Part shown: positions 1-10,290 of the stretch, in pieces
How positions within the stretch are numbered: the first letter of the stretch is position 1
How the letters are laid out: the number at the start of each line of letters is the position of its first letter
DNA from: Protea cynaroides
Taxonomy: Eukaryota; Streptophyta; Magnoliopsida; Proteales; Proteaceae
Length of the DNA: 64,000 bases
Assembly (NCBI GenBank): GCA_028583415.1
Contig: CM053267.1
Coordinates: 52,776,914-52,840,913, forward strand
Direction of reading: 5' to 3'
Position numbers and translations under genes: made by a program
The notes under the pieces: generated by a model
The model's input: the letters and a program-made list of their open reading frames with translations, nothing else
What the model was told of the DNA's origin: nothing
Databases searched by the model: none

Positions 1-2
1 AC

Positions 3-288
3 CATGACAACTATGGTTGCAAGAGGGCTATGGGAGATGCAAAGCGATGAGGGGCTCCAAAAGGAAGGTAGGTGTAGAGAGAGAGAGAGAGAGAGTGTTC
101 TTTTTTACCAATTTGAGCATTTATCTTCTCATAATGACATCTAGGTTCAACCAGTCATGCACACCCATGGTGCCTAGGTGGGCGCTTTGTCACCTAAGCA
201 TTTAGGCACCCCTCCACTTCCTTGGGTTGGCATGACAACTATAGTTGCAAGAGGGTTACGGGAGATGCAAAGTGGTGAGGGGCTCCAA
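3..288. repeat. Direct repeat pair with a hAT-like right end between
   Basis: About 58 bases at 3-60 recur with few changes at 231-288, a spacing of 228. The stretch between holds a (GA)n tract at 79-94 and a short inverted motif (CACCTAAGCATTTAGGCACC region, 190-211) running into TGACAACTATAG. That resembles the right terminus of the hAT family whose complete copy ends at 24331 (GCCTTGACAACTATG). I read it as a partial hAT end later duplicated. No coding potential is visible. Confidence 0.45.
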
Positions 289-542
289 GAGGGTTGAGGG
301 CATATGTATGGATAAAGTTGGAAATATAAAAGGTATGTACCGCAAACATAACGTTTATAAATCATGAGGTACCCCAAGCACAATATTTTAAACCTAGGGT
401 ACCCTTGGCATAGTTTTCTTAAACGTTTGGGTACCTCAATTGTAATTTACCCAAAAACAAATTGTGCATTTTATCTAGTTTCTTTTGTGTGGTCATTGAA
501 AGAAAGGCTTTTGCAAGATCACTTGAAGCAAGAGGTAACTAG

Positions 543-846
543 CATAGTTGTCAAGGCGTCGCCTAGCCTAGGCATCCGGGTAATATATGGGCTAGGCGAT
601 GAGTCGCCTTGTGTATGTTCAAAAGGCAACCCACCGCCTAGGTCGCTTTGCATTGCCTTGGACATCCTAAAGGCCTGGGCGGTTGCCTTATTGCAGATGT
701 ATAGGTAAATCATTAATTAAATGGAAAATTTGACATACCTCCCTTAAGTTTTCCACTTACCCGCAATTCAACTCTCCCCCATTATCGGTCACACGTTGTT
801 AAGGTCCCTAACCGGAAAGGTGAAAAGAGTTTTTTACCATTATACT
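543..846 (+). mobile_element. Left end of a hAT element (same family as 17171-24331)
   Basis: The sequence begins CATAGTTGTCAAGGCG, the same terminus as the complete hAT element at 17171. It continues with the same G+C-rich subterminal motifs (CGCCTAGG, GCCTGGGCG, GCCTTATTG) and then the same low-G+C leader (CTCCCTTAAG, CACTTACC, CAATTCAA). It is interrupted at about 847 by a different hAT element. No matching right end follows, so this is a truncated relic. Confidence 0.6.
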
Positions 847-1620
847 CAAGGAATCAAGTATCGACACGATACCTACCGTATCGGCAGATACGTATCGGTA
901 TCGACACTAGTCGATACAATACTCCTCTATTCGTCTCTCAATTTTTTTTAAAAAAACACAGTATCGAACGTATCGAGCCGATAAACTATCGAGTGTATCA
1001 ATACACATTAAATATGATTTAAAAAATAAAAAAAAAAAAGAAAAACCAACCTGTATCGACCAGTATCGAACCGATACACACCCTTTTAGTATCGAGCAGT
1101 ATCGATTCTCTGCAAAACATGTCTTTTTCTACGAAACGATAACCATATCAGCTTGATTCCTTGTCTATAACTTGATTTTCTTCCAAAAAACTTCAGGGCT
1201 TTGATTCTTAGCCCTAAAACAACTGGGAAGGTAGCAACAAACTTGGTTTTTGTAAAGATTAAAGCCTGAAATCATCTCTTCAAGCTCCAAGGGTGGAAAA
1301 TAGTGAAGGTATGAGTTTCAACTTTATTTTATTTCAAAATAAATCGATTGTGTTGTTTCTTCCCATGAATCAGTAAAGTATGGTCATATTTGGTGAATGC
1401 ATGCTACATACATAGATTTAACACTAATTTGAGGTTTGATATGAGAATTTTTGAAGAACAATACAAATTTTGACTTTTTTTATAAAAATAGGGACGATAA
1501 GGTATAAGTAAAATGAATGAAACCCATTATCCAAGAAAAAATATTTGAATATTATAGAGAACCGATGAGAATGAATGTTATTATAAGACATTCATATGGC
1601 AGGTACTTTGGTTTCCATTA

Positions 1621-2053
1621 TGTTAAGACTTTTTCCATTCATAGGGTATCATCCCAAACCCTAATCTCCATACAGATATCTAGAACACAATGATAATCAA
1701 TGTAATCAATAATAGTAGAGACATACCTGAGAGTAGAAGATTGATTTCCGCCATTATTCTCCAAGAATGGTGTTAGAGCTTTGATTACGGTCTTCTACAG
1801 CCTGTAGAGATTCCAAGTGTTTCTCACTGCTAGTGGGTATAGAAAGAAGAAAACAACTATGGCTGTGGGGACTCATGACCTTATATATATATAATACTAT
1901 CACAAAACTTTAATCAGTCCCACACTGTAAAAGGGATTATCTATCTCTTTATCTTGTGACGAACCAGACCGAATTAGTCTAACCTAGGAACACAAACTCC
2001 CACTAATCAATGGGCCCAGTAATTAATCAACCCCACACATAAATATTCCAACA
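1621..2053 (-). mobile_element. Solo LTR, Copia-like, minus orientation
   Basis: The block starts TGTTAAG and ends CCAACA. On the minus strand it reads TGTTGGAATATTTATGTG and onward, with a TATA-like run, the phrase GAGTCCCCACAGCCA, and a terminal region with TGTGTTCTAGATATC. The solo LTR at 48206-48642 has the same order of landmarks (GTGGGAGT, GAGTCCCCACAG, CTGTAGAAGAC/CTGTGGAAGAC, TTGTGTTCTA) and almost the same length (437 versus 433 bp), so they are one family. There is no internal retrotransposon region on either side. The 5-bp flanks (CATTA, TAAAT) do not match. Confidence 0.55.
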
Positions 2054-2352
2054 TAAATATATAGAAGTTGTTAGAAAAGTTATCAAGAGAATGGAGCCAT
2101 ATACAAATAATGCCTCGTTGGCCACAAAATAGGTAACAAAAACCACTTTTGTTTTCCATAAATGTTAGTTGCACAAACCCTTAATGATTGGCTAAAGTTA
2201 TTTAACTACTGTAGATTAAAATTTTTCATGAATGCCAGGGAGAATTTAGTGATAGGGTTGCTAAGGCTGCTGCATTTAAGATGGTTCCTGGTAAGTTAGA
2301 CAATGAACATATTATTTTTGTCTTAACTGATTAGAAATATTGTTCTTTGTAC

Positions 2353-3164
2353 AGCTGATTGGTGGCTTAACTAGGAGGATTGCAATCCGGATTTTGTCCC
2401 AAACGGCCTCCTCAAGTGGTTGTGAAAGGAACTGGAGCACTTTTGGGCATATACATACCAAACCACGCAATCGCCTCAGCCATTAAAAACTTCAGAAGCT
2501 GGTCTACATGCACTACAACATGAGATTGATGAAAAAATTTATGGAGTTGAAACGGCCAAATGAGATAGAAGCCTACATCGACCCACTTGACATGACCCAT
2601 GCGCTTGATGAGGATGACCTAGTTAGAGCATGGGTAGAGGACACCGATAGAGCATTTGTGATAGATGAGATTGCTGAGGATAGACAATTTACTAGACCTG
2701 ATCCTTTAGTGGATGACATCATTCGTCAACTAAATGAAGATGACGAAACACAACCACCATCACAAACACAAGATCAAGTCCAACGTGAGAGTACTTCGTC
2801 CCCCTCTGATGGTGATGCCAGAAGGACGAGGTCAGGTGCTAAATATGGAGGCACTATTTCTGAGGAGAGTGGTGATGATGATGGTGGTGGTGGTTGTGGT
2901 AGTGGGGTCAGTGGTGGAATTGATACTGGTGGTACTGGTCGTACTGGTGGTGGTATGCAATCATATGATCCAATGCACTTTACAGAGGAGGCAAGATATA
3001 CTCGTACAACTCAAGACGATAATCATGGCAGTCGTTTACAACAAAGGAGTCACAGCCGAAAGGGGAAGGGGAAGAGTAGGCAGCAACTCTATGATGATAC
3101 TAATATGATTACATATGAAATGGAGTCAATAAGCATGAGTTCTGCTGCAGACAATGAAGCATGA
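2353..3164 (+). pseudogene. hAT transposase C-terminal dimerisation domain, broken
   Basis: After an intron-like acceptor (TTGTACAG, ending 2353) the translation gives DWW, a short frameshifted stretch, then RIAIRILSQTASSSGCERNW followed by STFGHIHTKPRNRL. This is the hallmark of the hAT family C-terminal dimerisation region. One in-frame TAA (about 2482) separates it from an open stretch of 218 codons (2508-3161) that continues MHYNMRLM. It ends in the acidic and glycine-rich tail common in plant hAT transposases. The BED finger and DUF659 region are absent. It cannot encode an active transposase; the long open tail is a remnant rather than an independent gene. Confidence 0.75.
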
Positions 3165-3743
3165 ATGGTGAACATCGATGCTGGTAGTACATCACATGGA
3201 AATCAAACTGAGACATCGTGGGTCCTAGAAATGAGAATGTCGGCTTCAGAAGAGTATGCACGTTTCTACTACCAGTTTACTACCTTCTATAATCAACATA
3301 TGGATTGGTTTAGCTACTGTACATGAATAAGAGATACATTTCAAATAATATTGGTTGCACCTCTTCCTCCCCAATATGAGTCAGATTTCGATCCGGGCCG
3401 TCACTCGACATGGAATTAGCTGAGTAATATACATGTAAGAAACGCTTTCCTTCTTAAAGTTATTAATTAAAGATTTATTGTGTTTTTATGCTTTAAAAAT
3501 GTGTTTTGTATGATCCTTAATCATGTGTTATGATGTAAGAAACATTTTCTTTCTCAATGTTGCTAATTATAGTGTTTTTATGCTTTAAAATTATGTTTTG
3601 TATGTTCCTTAATCATTTTTGTACGTATCTTGTCCCGTATCCATGCATATCCGTGCGTATCCACCGTATCCACTATATAATACGATACGTCTCTTAATTT
3701 CAACTGACCGATACGGTACCGATACACGATACTTTATTCCTTG

Positions 3744-6700
3744 GCCTAATGATAGGGTTCCAAAGGATAACAATCGAAATCACACACTTCAAAACAATGA
3801 TTTCCGAATATGAAAAGTATGAACCAGGACAGAAAACTTATCTGATCTGATCAATCCGGCCGTTGTATGGCTACAAAATTCTGGTTGAATAGAGTCACAA
3901 TGAAGGAGAAACAATACTCAGATTGAGGTCGATCCGCCCAACGATTAGAAAGTAATGGCACTTCCAAAATTCTGCAGAAAGTGGACTCCCAAGGAGAAGT
4001 CGTAAGTCAGAATTTGGTGCTTGAAGTCGATGGAGAACAAAGGTAGTCTTAGTGTCAGCTCGATATCTCTTGAGGCATGACCAGCACTACTCGATACCCC
4101 TATTACTTGCGGCAGCAAGAAGATATGAGTAGTTCCATAAAAAAGTGAGATAACAGCATTGAGTATCGAGGGAGAAATAAAGGGAGAGATGGGAGCAAGT
4201 GGTGATATTGATGGGGAGATTAAGGGGAAGAGAAAGGGGGATGCAAATCGATAAGAGGGAAGGAGAATGGGTTTTGTGGCTGAGTGTCACAGCCTAGAGA
4301 CATAGCTTGGAACTTGCAAGCAAAGTTTTCCATTTTCCAAAACTTATTTTCTTCTCTTCTATTTATATATATAGAGAGTTGTCTTTGATTTCAAATAGGA
4401 AAATAAGACAGATCAATCCTTCCTTGTTGACACTAGCAAAGGAGGAAAGTATTCTATTGCCTAATACAAACATTCTTTAACTGAAAATAGAAACTTATCA
4501 AAATAAAAAGATTGATTTAGGAAGGTAACTAACACTAGGAATAGCTATCTTTAGGAAGGACCAACAAATAGAAACCATATATATAGTAGGGTACTTTTAG
4601 GAAACTATATAAATAGAAGCTATGTAGCTATTCGAGGACAGCTAGGACAGCTGTCCCATTGCTGACCAGCCTAGCCGATAGCTGTCCTAGCCGCAGATGG
4701 CTTAGCGACTCGGCTTGGCTGGTTTGGCTTGCTTGGTGGCTTGGCTCAGTTGCTTGGTAGCTTGGCTCTTGGGTCTTCTATGATAGACTTGTACTGCATC
4801 ATTCTCTCTCTTTCTCTCTCTCCACCTACTTCCTTCTCTTGGTTCCCTCCCTCCCTCATATTCTCTATCCCACTTATCTGTGAAGCCACCACATCAAGAA
4901 GCAATCAAAATCACAAAAAATGACCATCTTTTCACTCCGTCTCTCTTTTCCCATCTCACTAACCACCAGCTCAGATTTATTATGCCATTAGATGAATCTC
5001 CCACACCAAGTACGACAAATTAAACCCACAACTTACAGGTGTTTAAGCTAAAGTAAGAGGAGAATCGTTGGATTGGAATATATTACTCCGATCATATGAT
5101 ATTTCATGAAACCAGCTCAGATTTTTTCCTTTTTTTTACGTGCCTTTAAGCATTGATTCCATGTATCATGCTGTAACATAACTGTATACACAAGCCATTG
5201 TATGAGCTCAAAACAATATCAATTCAATCTAATTAAAAACATCGTCCAGACAGTAAGGCATACTGTCACCTTGGATTTTGCTCAACGCGTGGATACCTAG
5301 ACAACTATGCTTGCAACGATGTTTAGTCAACCAAAATATGAACAAACATTGAAATATGGAGTCCCTATCCCAAGGATTGAAGGCTCTGGTGAGAAGGCTT
5401 GGAAACAGAGAAATGCACGAAAGAATAAGATTACCCTGAAACCTGTCAAATAGGTTAGTATCAAAGTTGGCTGCCATGACGAAGTCAGCATCCTCAGTCA
5501 TCGTAGAGAATGAGGCCACCGAACCTGGGAACTCACACTGTCACCCATCAGAATCAGCCTTTGCCACACTCGTGACACTGAGTTTGACTCTGCCACCCAA
5601 CCAGCATAGCAGGATTGCCCTCTCGCCATTTCAAGGCTTGTCTTTCCTCCAGCTCCAGCTTACCCACGCACTCCACTGCTGCGGATCCATCAATGCCCTC
5701 TTAATCGAACCCGAGCTCGAACAGCTCAAACTTGACTCAACCTTATTTGTGTTTGTTGCTTCTTCTTCATCCATGACTCACTTCTTTCCCTGCACCCTCT
5801 TCCTCTCCATTCTGCTTCTTCTTCTTCTTCAGCACAGTTGTACAAAGTCCGATGATAGTGAAGGCGGTGCAAATAAACATAAGTATTGCTCCTAGGGTTA
5901 ACTTTTAACTTGTCTTCCGAATCCCCTAAAGCATCCATAGCTTTCTTTTTTGGAAGTAAATGTAGAATATTATAATTGGGTGTTCAGTCTTCCTTCAGCC
6001 ACTTAGAGTGTCGTAATGAAATTTAGTTAGTAAGGAAATTGAATTTCTGTTTCATGGAATGGTTCTGGGAAGGAATAATTGACTATTCCGTTGGGGGAAA
6101 TGGTGATTGAACACTTGGGCTTCCTGTGATGTCCAACACTGATGGGTGGGTAGGTGGGTTGGTGGTGGACTCCATGGTTTTTAAACACGAAAGAGAAGGG
6201 GTGAAGTGAAGAATGGAGCGACAGGGGTGGAGCTCCCTGTTTCTCAACATTGATGACCAGGTAGGTGACTGGCTGCAGGAGGGAGGAGAGATCTCCGCGC
6301 GCGAGGGGGGTGAATTCTTAGCATTGATGAGAGAGTGGGTGAAGAGCTGCGAAAGGGGGAAAGAGAGAAAGGGGGTGATGCAGAGACATCGCCTGCGGGC
6401 CACCTCCTAGAGGTGAGGGGAACCACACAAAAGGGTAGCAGAAAGTGTGGTGGCCATGCAACAGGGCAGCGTAATAGGGTTTGTGAGGAAAGGTCGGGGG
6501 CGGCTATGGTAATGATCAGGTGCGAGAAGTAGGAGAGGTCGGGGGTGCTTAGGCAGCAGGGTGAAGGGATGAAGGGGATCACGGAGGTCAACAATACTCA
6601 CTGGTTGTTTGGTACCCCAGGTCTGATTTACCCTTTTTTTAAAAGAACCTAAATGGAAAATGGTAGATTGTTTTTTCGATTTTCTTCTTTGGGGTGGGGG

Positions 6701-9255
6701 GAGATACATACAACAGACTCAGCACAGATTGCATAAAAATTCCAAATAAGAATCTCTAAGAATTGAGAAGGGGAGAGATTAGCTTATGAGTTATGAATAG
6801 AGATGATTTGTTATGTGCCAAAATTTATGATTGGAATCCTTCACAGAAGTTCAAATTCCAGTCTTAAATTGTCAAATTTTAGGAGAAAATATTTCAATTA
6901 TCCAATCATTAGAAGCTAAAAACCTAAGAATTCAATAAACCACAAGAACAGATGCCACCAAATTAGTTGAGTAATTGGTCCATCTGAAATTCATTCTCCA
7001 ATTCATGCCCCTGTCAAAAAAAACTTCTTCAGCTTCAAAATCCTCATTGGTCTACTATTTTCTTTTTCGATCACCAATCCATTAACAGCACACGAGATTA
7101 CACTTTATCCAAATTAATAGCAGTTTCACCAACTATAAATGGTCAATCCAACCCTATATGCTTACACTTTCAAATTTACAAAAGAATTAGGAGAGAAGAA
7201 ATCACACCAGACACCAAGAGTTTCTCAAAGTAGCATACCTCATCAAAAAGAGAAAGCATAGGGCATGGTTTTCTACATTGATATTCTGATGTTTATGTGG
7301 GAATCATTTACCCAACTGGTTCCCATCAGTCATATATCTGCGCAGGAAAGACCAAACATATGGATCAATGCTCTGGACACATCCTAAAAAATAATGAAGG
7401 GTTTTGGGTGTATTGACAGGTTGGATTAAGCAGCCTACCAGTAAATGAAGCAGGGACATAAAATGACTGACCCAAGAACCCTTACACACTCATTATGTTC
7501 CCACCTTCGTGGCTATGAAAGAATTTTGTGAGGTTTGCAAACACAAACAGATATATCAACAGACTAAAGAATAAATGCTGGCAGAATGTACACAATAACT
7601 TCACAAGAACAAACCTCTCAATCAAGACCTATCTCTCTAAGCAAACTCCGTAGTAGTGCTCTACACATCTTAAGAGCCTGCAGTAAAACACAAGAAGTAG
7701 ATCACAACTTTCAGTCTAGCTCAATCTAAAATATTTAAATAAAATACTCTGAAAATTCCTGGAAAACTTGCTCCTACTAGAACAAATACTCAGAAAATTT
7801 GGCAGTACTTGACCCCACTTCATCAAAAGTAGGTCAAACTAAAGATGCGTTTCTAAAGAAAAAGAATTCTATTAGATAGTTTGCAAGTTGTAGAATGAAA
7901 CAGCTAGGGCAGGGGCTATCAATATACAATTGGTTTGAACAAATCCATCCTTGCGACGGGACGGAAGATCAGATGCATTAATTTTAAACATTACAAACTT
8001 CACAAAAGTACTGCCACAAAGGAAAGATTTTTTAACTCCGGGGAGAGGGGAATGGGAATATGTTTAAGAGCACCATCTGAATATTGATCAAAATTAGTTC
8101 ATAAAATACAAGATAGACTACATATTTAAAAAAGAAAAAAAAATAGTGATGAGAAAAATCATTGAGAAGAAGATGCCCATGTCTTTACACGGTTAGACAC
8201 CCAACTAAAGTCCTGCATTCCATGTCATAAACATGGAAGACTTGCAGATGGGTTGGGAGTTTTAAACTGTACCATTCATGGCAGCACTAGGAGATCTCAA
8301 AAGCCAAAACTGCCTCTGAATTACTCTAGGTCATTGGATCTAGCAAACATTTTTATGACTTCTCAAAGATTTGCAGATAAAGAACCAGAATCATCCAGTC
8401 CAGCTAAGTTTTAATGCAGAGATCTCCTCAAAGGGTATAAACAGATACACAATGATAGGTCCTAACCCAACTCAATTGCATGTACATAATTGCATGGTAT
8501 CAGGACAATTGTACAATATGATTTAAAACCTAGCTTACATACTTCTGCAAAGAAATAAGTTTTGATAAACATTACTCAACGAAAAGTAACTTACAGCCCA
8601 TCACTTCCAAGTTTTGTTATAATCACTCCTAATACTCATTCTCCATCAAAGTGACTACACAGCTGCAACTTTGAATACTACTAGAAAGATTACAGATTAC
8701 ATATATTCATCCAATCCCTTTGTAAAAGGAGGGATTGAGTGAACATTGCCCATCACATCCTATGAGAATAGATCTTTATCCTCTAGCTAGTAGCTCACAT
8801 CAAAAAGTCAATTCCACATTCAGTTTACAAGGTGAAAACCATTTGCCATTTCTCCTTATCCTGTCACTTTAAGGATCCCCCTCACCAAAGTGACGGTCGA
8901 TGCAACTTTGAACTCTACAAAAAATATCCAACTATATTATCTTCTTACCGCTTTTTAGAAGTAGGAAGTTTTGCCCAACATGAGCCATTCATATAGATGA
9001 TTAGATCAAACTTTTTATCCTCCCGTAGCAATTCTACATTCAATTAACAAGGTGATTACCATTTGTTCTGTTCTCAACAATTCGCCCTCCATTCCCTCTC
9101 CAACTTGTCATCTCTCCTCTTTGTTATGTAGTTGCTTGATAGTCTCAATGAACTAAAGCCCACTTTGCCAAACATCCTAAAGTCTCCTAAACATCCTTCC
9201 ATTTCAAGATTTCACAACTCAATTAAGTTTCAACTCAGGAAAATTCAATGATACC
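3744..9255. other. Long stretch without a recognised gene
   Basis: The small open frames here (for example 5229-5519 minus, 5467-5895 plus, 6083-6594 minus) overlap each other on both strands and show no family I recognise. 3750-4640 has the look of an old minus-strand LTR: a TATATATAAATAG run on the minus strand near 4361 and a GATCTGATCAATCC motif. No flanking duplication or internal region supports that. 4640-4780 is a low-complexity GGCT/GGCTT tract. 6600-9255 is AT-rich with no coding signal. It could be the 3' flank or introns of the minus-strand gene at 9256. Confidence 0.5.
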
Positions 9256-10254
9256 TCAGTTTCTCAATTTTCCATGAATTTCTCGCATTAATAGCTTTGA
9301 ATCATCAACAAGGTATTTGCTAGCATAAACAATGGCACCACACAGTTCATGCCTCGGTGTTGGCTTGAGTGATCTCATCTGAATCAGAGGATCTGTGATC
9401 TGAGACTTGCAGTAGAGATCCCTTGCAGGTTGAACATGCTTCCACCAAAAATCAGATAGAGCCAACTTCATAAGGTTCCAGTACTCTACATCTCTGTTTA
9501 TTCTGAATAAACTGCTTCCATGAGGAGTCCAAACATAGAAATCCATCCAGTCCCTGTCCAATATCTCCATTAATCCCTGAGCTTGTGGAATGTAGTAAAG
9601 AGGGATTCGTTTCCATGGGAAAGCCTTCTGCATGTTGCCACCAAAAAATGGGCACTTAATCTCCAGCACCCCACGGGAAGGTAAACCATAAACAACCTGG
9701 TCAACCACCCCATCAGGAGAAGCGGCAAGCCATTCATCTTCAGGATTTTTCTTACCATGGATCTGAAATTCAGGAAAATAGACACTGTTTCCTGTTATCA
9801 ACTTATACCTTTCAAGTGCTTCCTCTTCCTTGATATTGTTCCAACAGGTAGCTAGGTTCCCAGTGAAAGGCTCAATCGCCCCAAGCTTTTCCAGCCAGAG
9901 CTGAACTCTTCGGCCTGGCCAGAACCCAACAGCTCCACCAAAAGTGCTTGCAGTCAGTTTATGCTTTCTTTGTTCCCGCCAATTTTTGAACCAGTGCTGT
10001 AGGCAACTAGACTGAAGAATTGAATAGGTTCCCCCACTTACAACTTTGTTAGAATGACCAAAATGATGGAAATGACTCCCAGAGGAATGGTGAAGATTTT
10101 GGCTATGTGTAAGAAACCTTTTGTTTCTTGGTTGTGTAAAGCAATTGTGGCAGTAGTTTCTTCTGTTGCTAGGATTCATGGAAAGAAAACCGCTGTAGCT
10201 AAGGCATGGTTGGTGGACGAAAACCAAGCAACAAATAATGGCTTCCCTGGTCAT
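9256..10254 (-). CDS. YqaJ/lambda-exonuclease-fold nuclease (PD-(D/E)XK superfamily), probably organelle-targeted
   Basis: The open frame is 332 codons. Residues 97-332 form a YqaJ-like domain. Visible active-site motifs are KEEEALERY near 142-150 (the conserved glutamate), SPDG at 179-182 with the catalytic aspartate at 181, LEIK at 197-200 (the E-x-K pair) and a YYIPQAQ motif at 220-226. The family comprises Mg-dependent DNA exonucleases and recombinases such as phage lambda exonuclease; plant homologues are annotated restriction-endonuclease-like and are largely uncharacterised. The first ~90 residues are rich in S, N, H and R with few acids, suggesting a mitochondrial or plastid transit peptide (inference). 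The first ATG lies inside a splice-acceptor sequence (CTAATTTTCTTTTTCATGACCAG, exon from 10246). The real start is therefore probably Met26 at 10179, giving 307 residues, unless an upstream exon supplies one. No frameshift or stop is present. Confidence 0.85.
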   Translation of the reverse strand: MTREAIICCLVFVHQPCLSYSGFLSMNPSNRRNYCHNCFTQPRNKRFLTHSQNLHHSSGSHFHHFGHSNKVVSGGTYSILQSSCLQHWFKNWREQRKHKLTASTFGGAVGFWPGRRVQLWLEKLGAIEPFTGNLATCWNNIKEEEALERYKLITGNSVYFPEFQIHGKKNPEDEWLAASPDGVVDQVVYGLPSRGVLEIKCPFFGGNMQKAFPWKRIPLYYIPQAQGLMEILDRDWMDFYVWTPHGSSLFRINRDVEYWNLMKLALSDFWWKHVQPARDLYCKSQITDPLIQMRSLKPTPRHELCGAIVYASKYLVDDSKLLMREIHGKLRN

Positions 10255-10290
10255 GAAAAAGAAAATTAGTGCTTAACAGAAGGAAAGAGA
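10247..10290 (-). promoter_or_regulatory. Candidate 3' splice site in front of the YqaJ gene
   Basis: Read on the minus strand, 10290 to 10247 holds a TCTCTTTCCTTCTGTT pyrimidine stretch, a branch-point-like GCACTAAT, a second pyrimidine run and CCAG, with the exon starting GGAAGCC at 10246. This is a near-ideal plant acceptor. It implies a non-coding exon further upstream on the minus strand and would remove the first in-frame ATG. It is a sequence-only prediction. Confidence 0.5.

Larger units (their letters stand above)
847..3743 (+). mobile_element. Decayed hAT element with GTATCG-rich ends
   Basis: The left terminus CAAGGAATCAAGTATCG (847-863) and the right terminus, whose reverse complement is CAAGGAATAAAGTATCG (3727-3743), form a 17-bp inverted repeat with one mismatch. 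Both subterminal regions (870-1110 and 3630-3735) are packed with variants of GTATCG/CGATAC, as expected for transposase-binding subterminal repeats. Inside lie a hAT dimerisation-domain relic (2353-3164) and a solo LTR (1621-2053). I could not match an 8-bp target duplication (ATTATACT on the left, GCCTAATG on the right), so the exact ends or the age are uncertain. Confidence 0.65.

Noticed and set aside
839..3751. 8-bp target duplication for the hAT element at 847
   Set aside because: ATTATACT and GCCTAATG do not match; not claimed.
3750..4640. Possible minus-strand LTR
   Set aside because: TATA-like run and LTR-like words, but no TG..CA ends with matching duplication and no PBS.
5467..5895. 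142-codon frame and opposing frames near 5229-5938
   Set aside because: No family, no splice support, overlapping frames on both strands and a leucine/serine low-complexity end.
6083..6709. Cluster of 65-116-codon frames on both strands
   Set aside because: G+A-rich low-complexity DNA gives open frames in several phases; no conserved motif.
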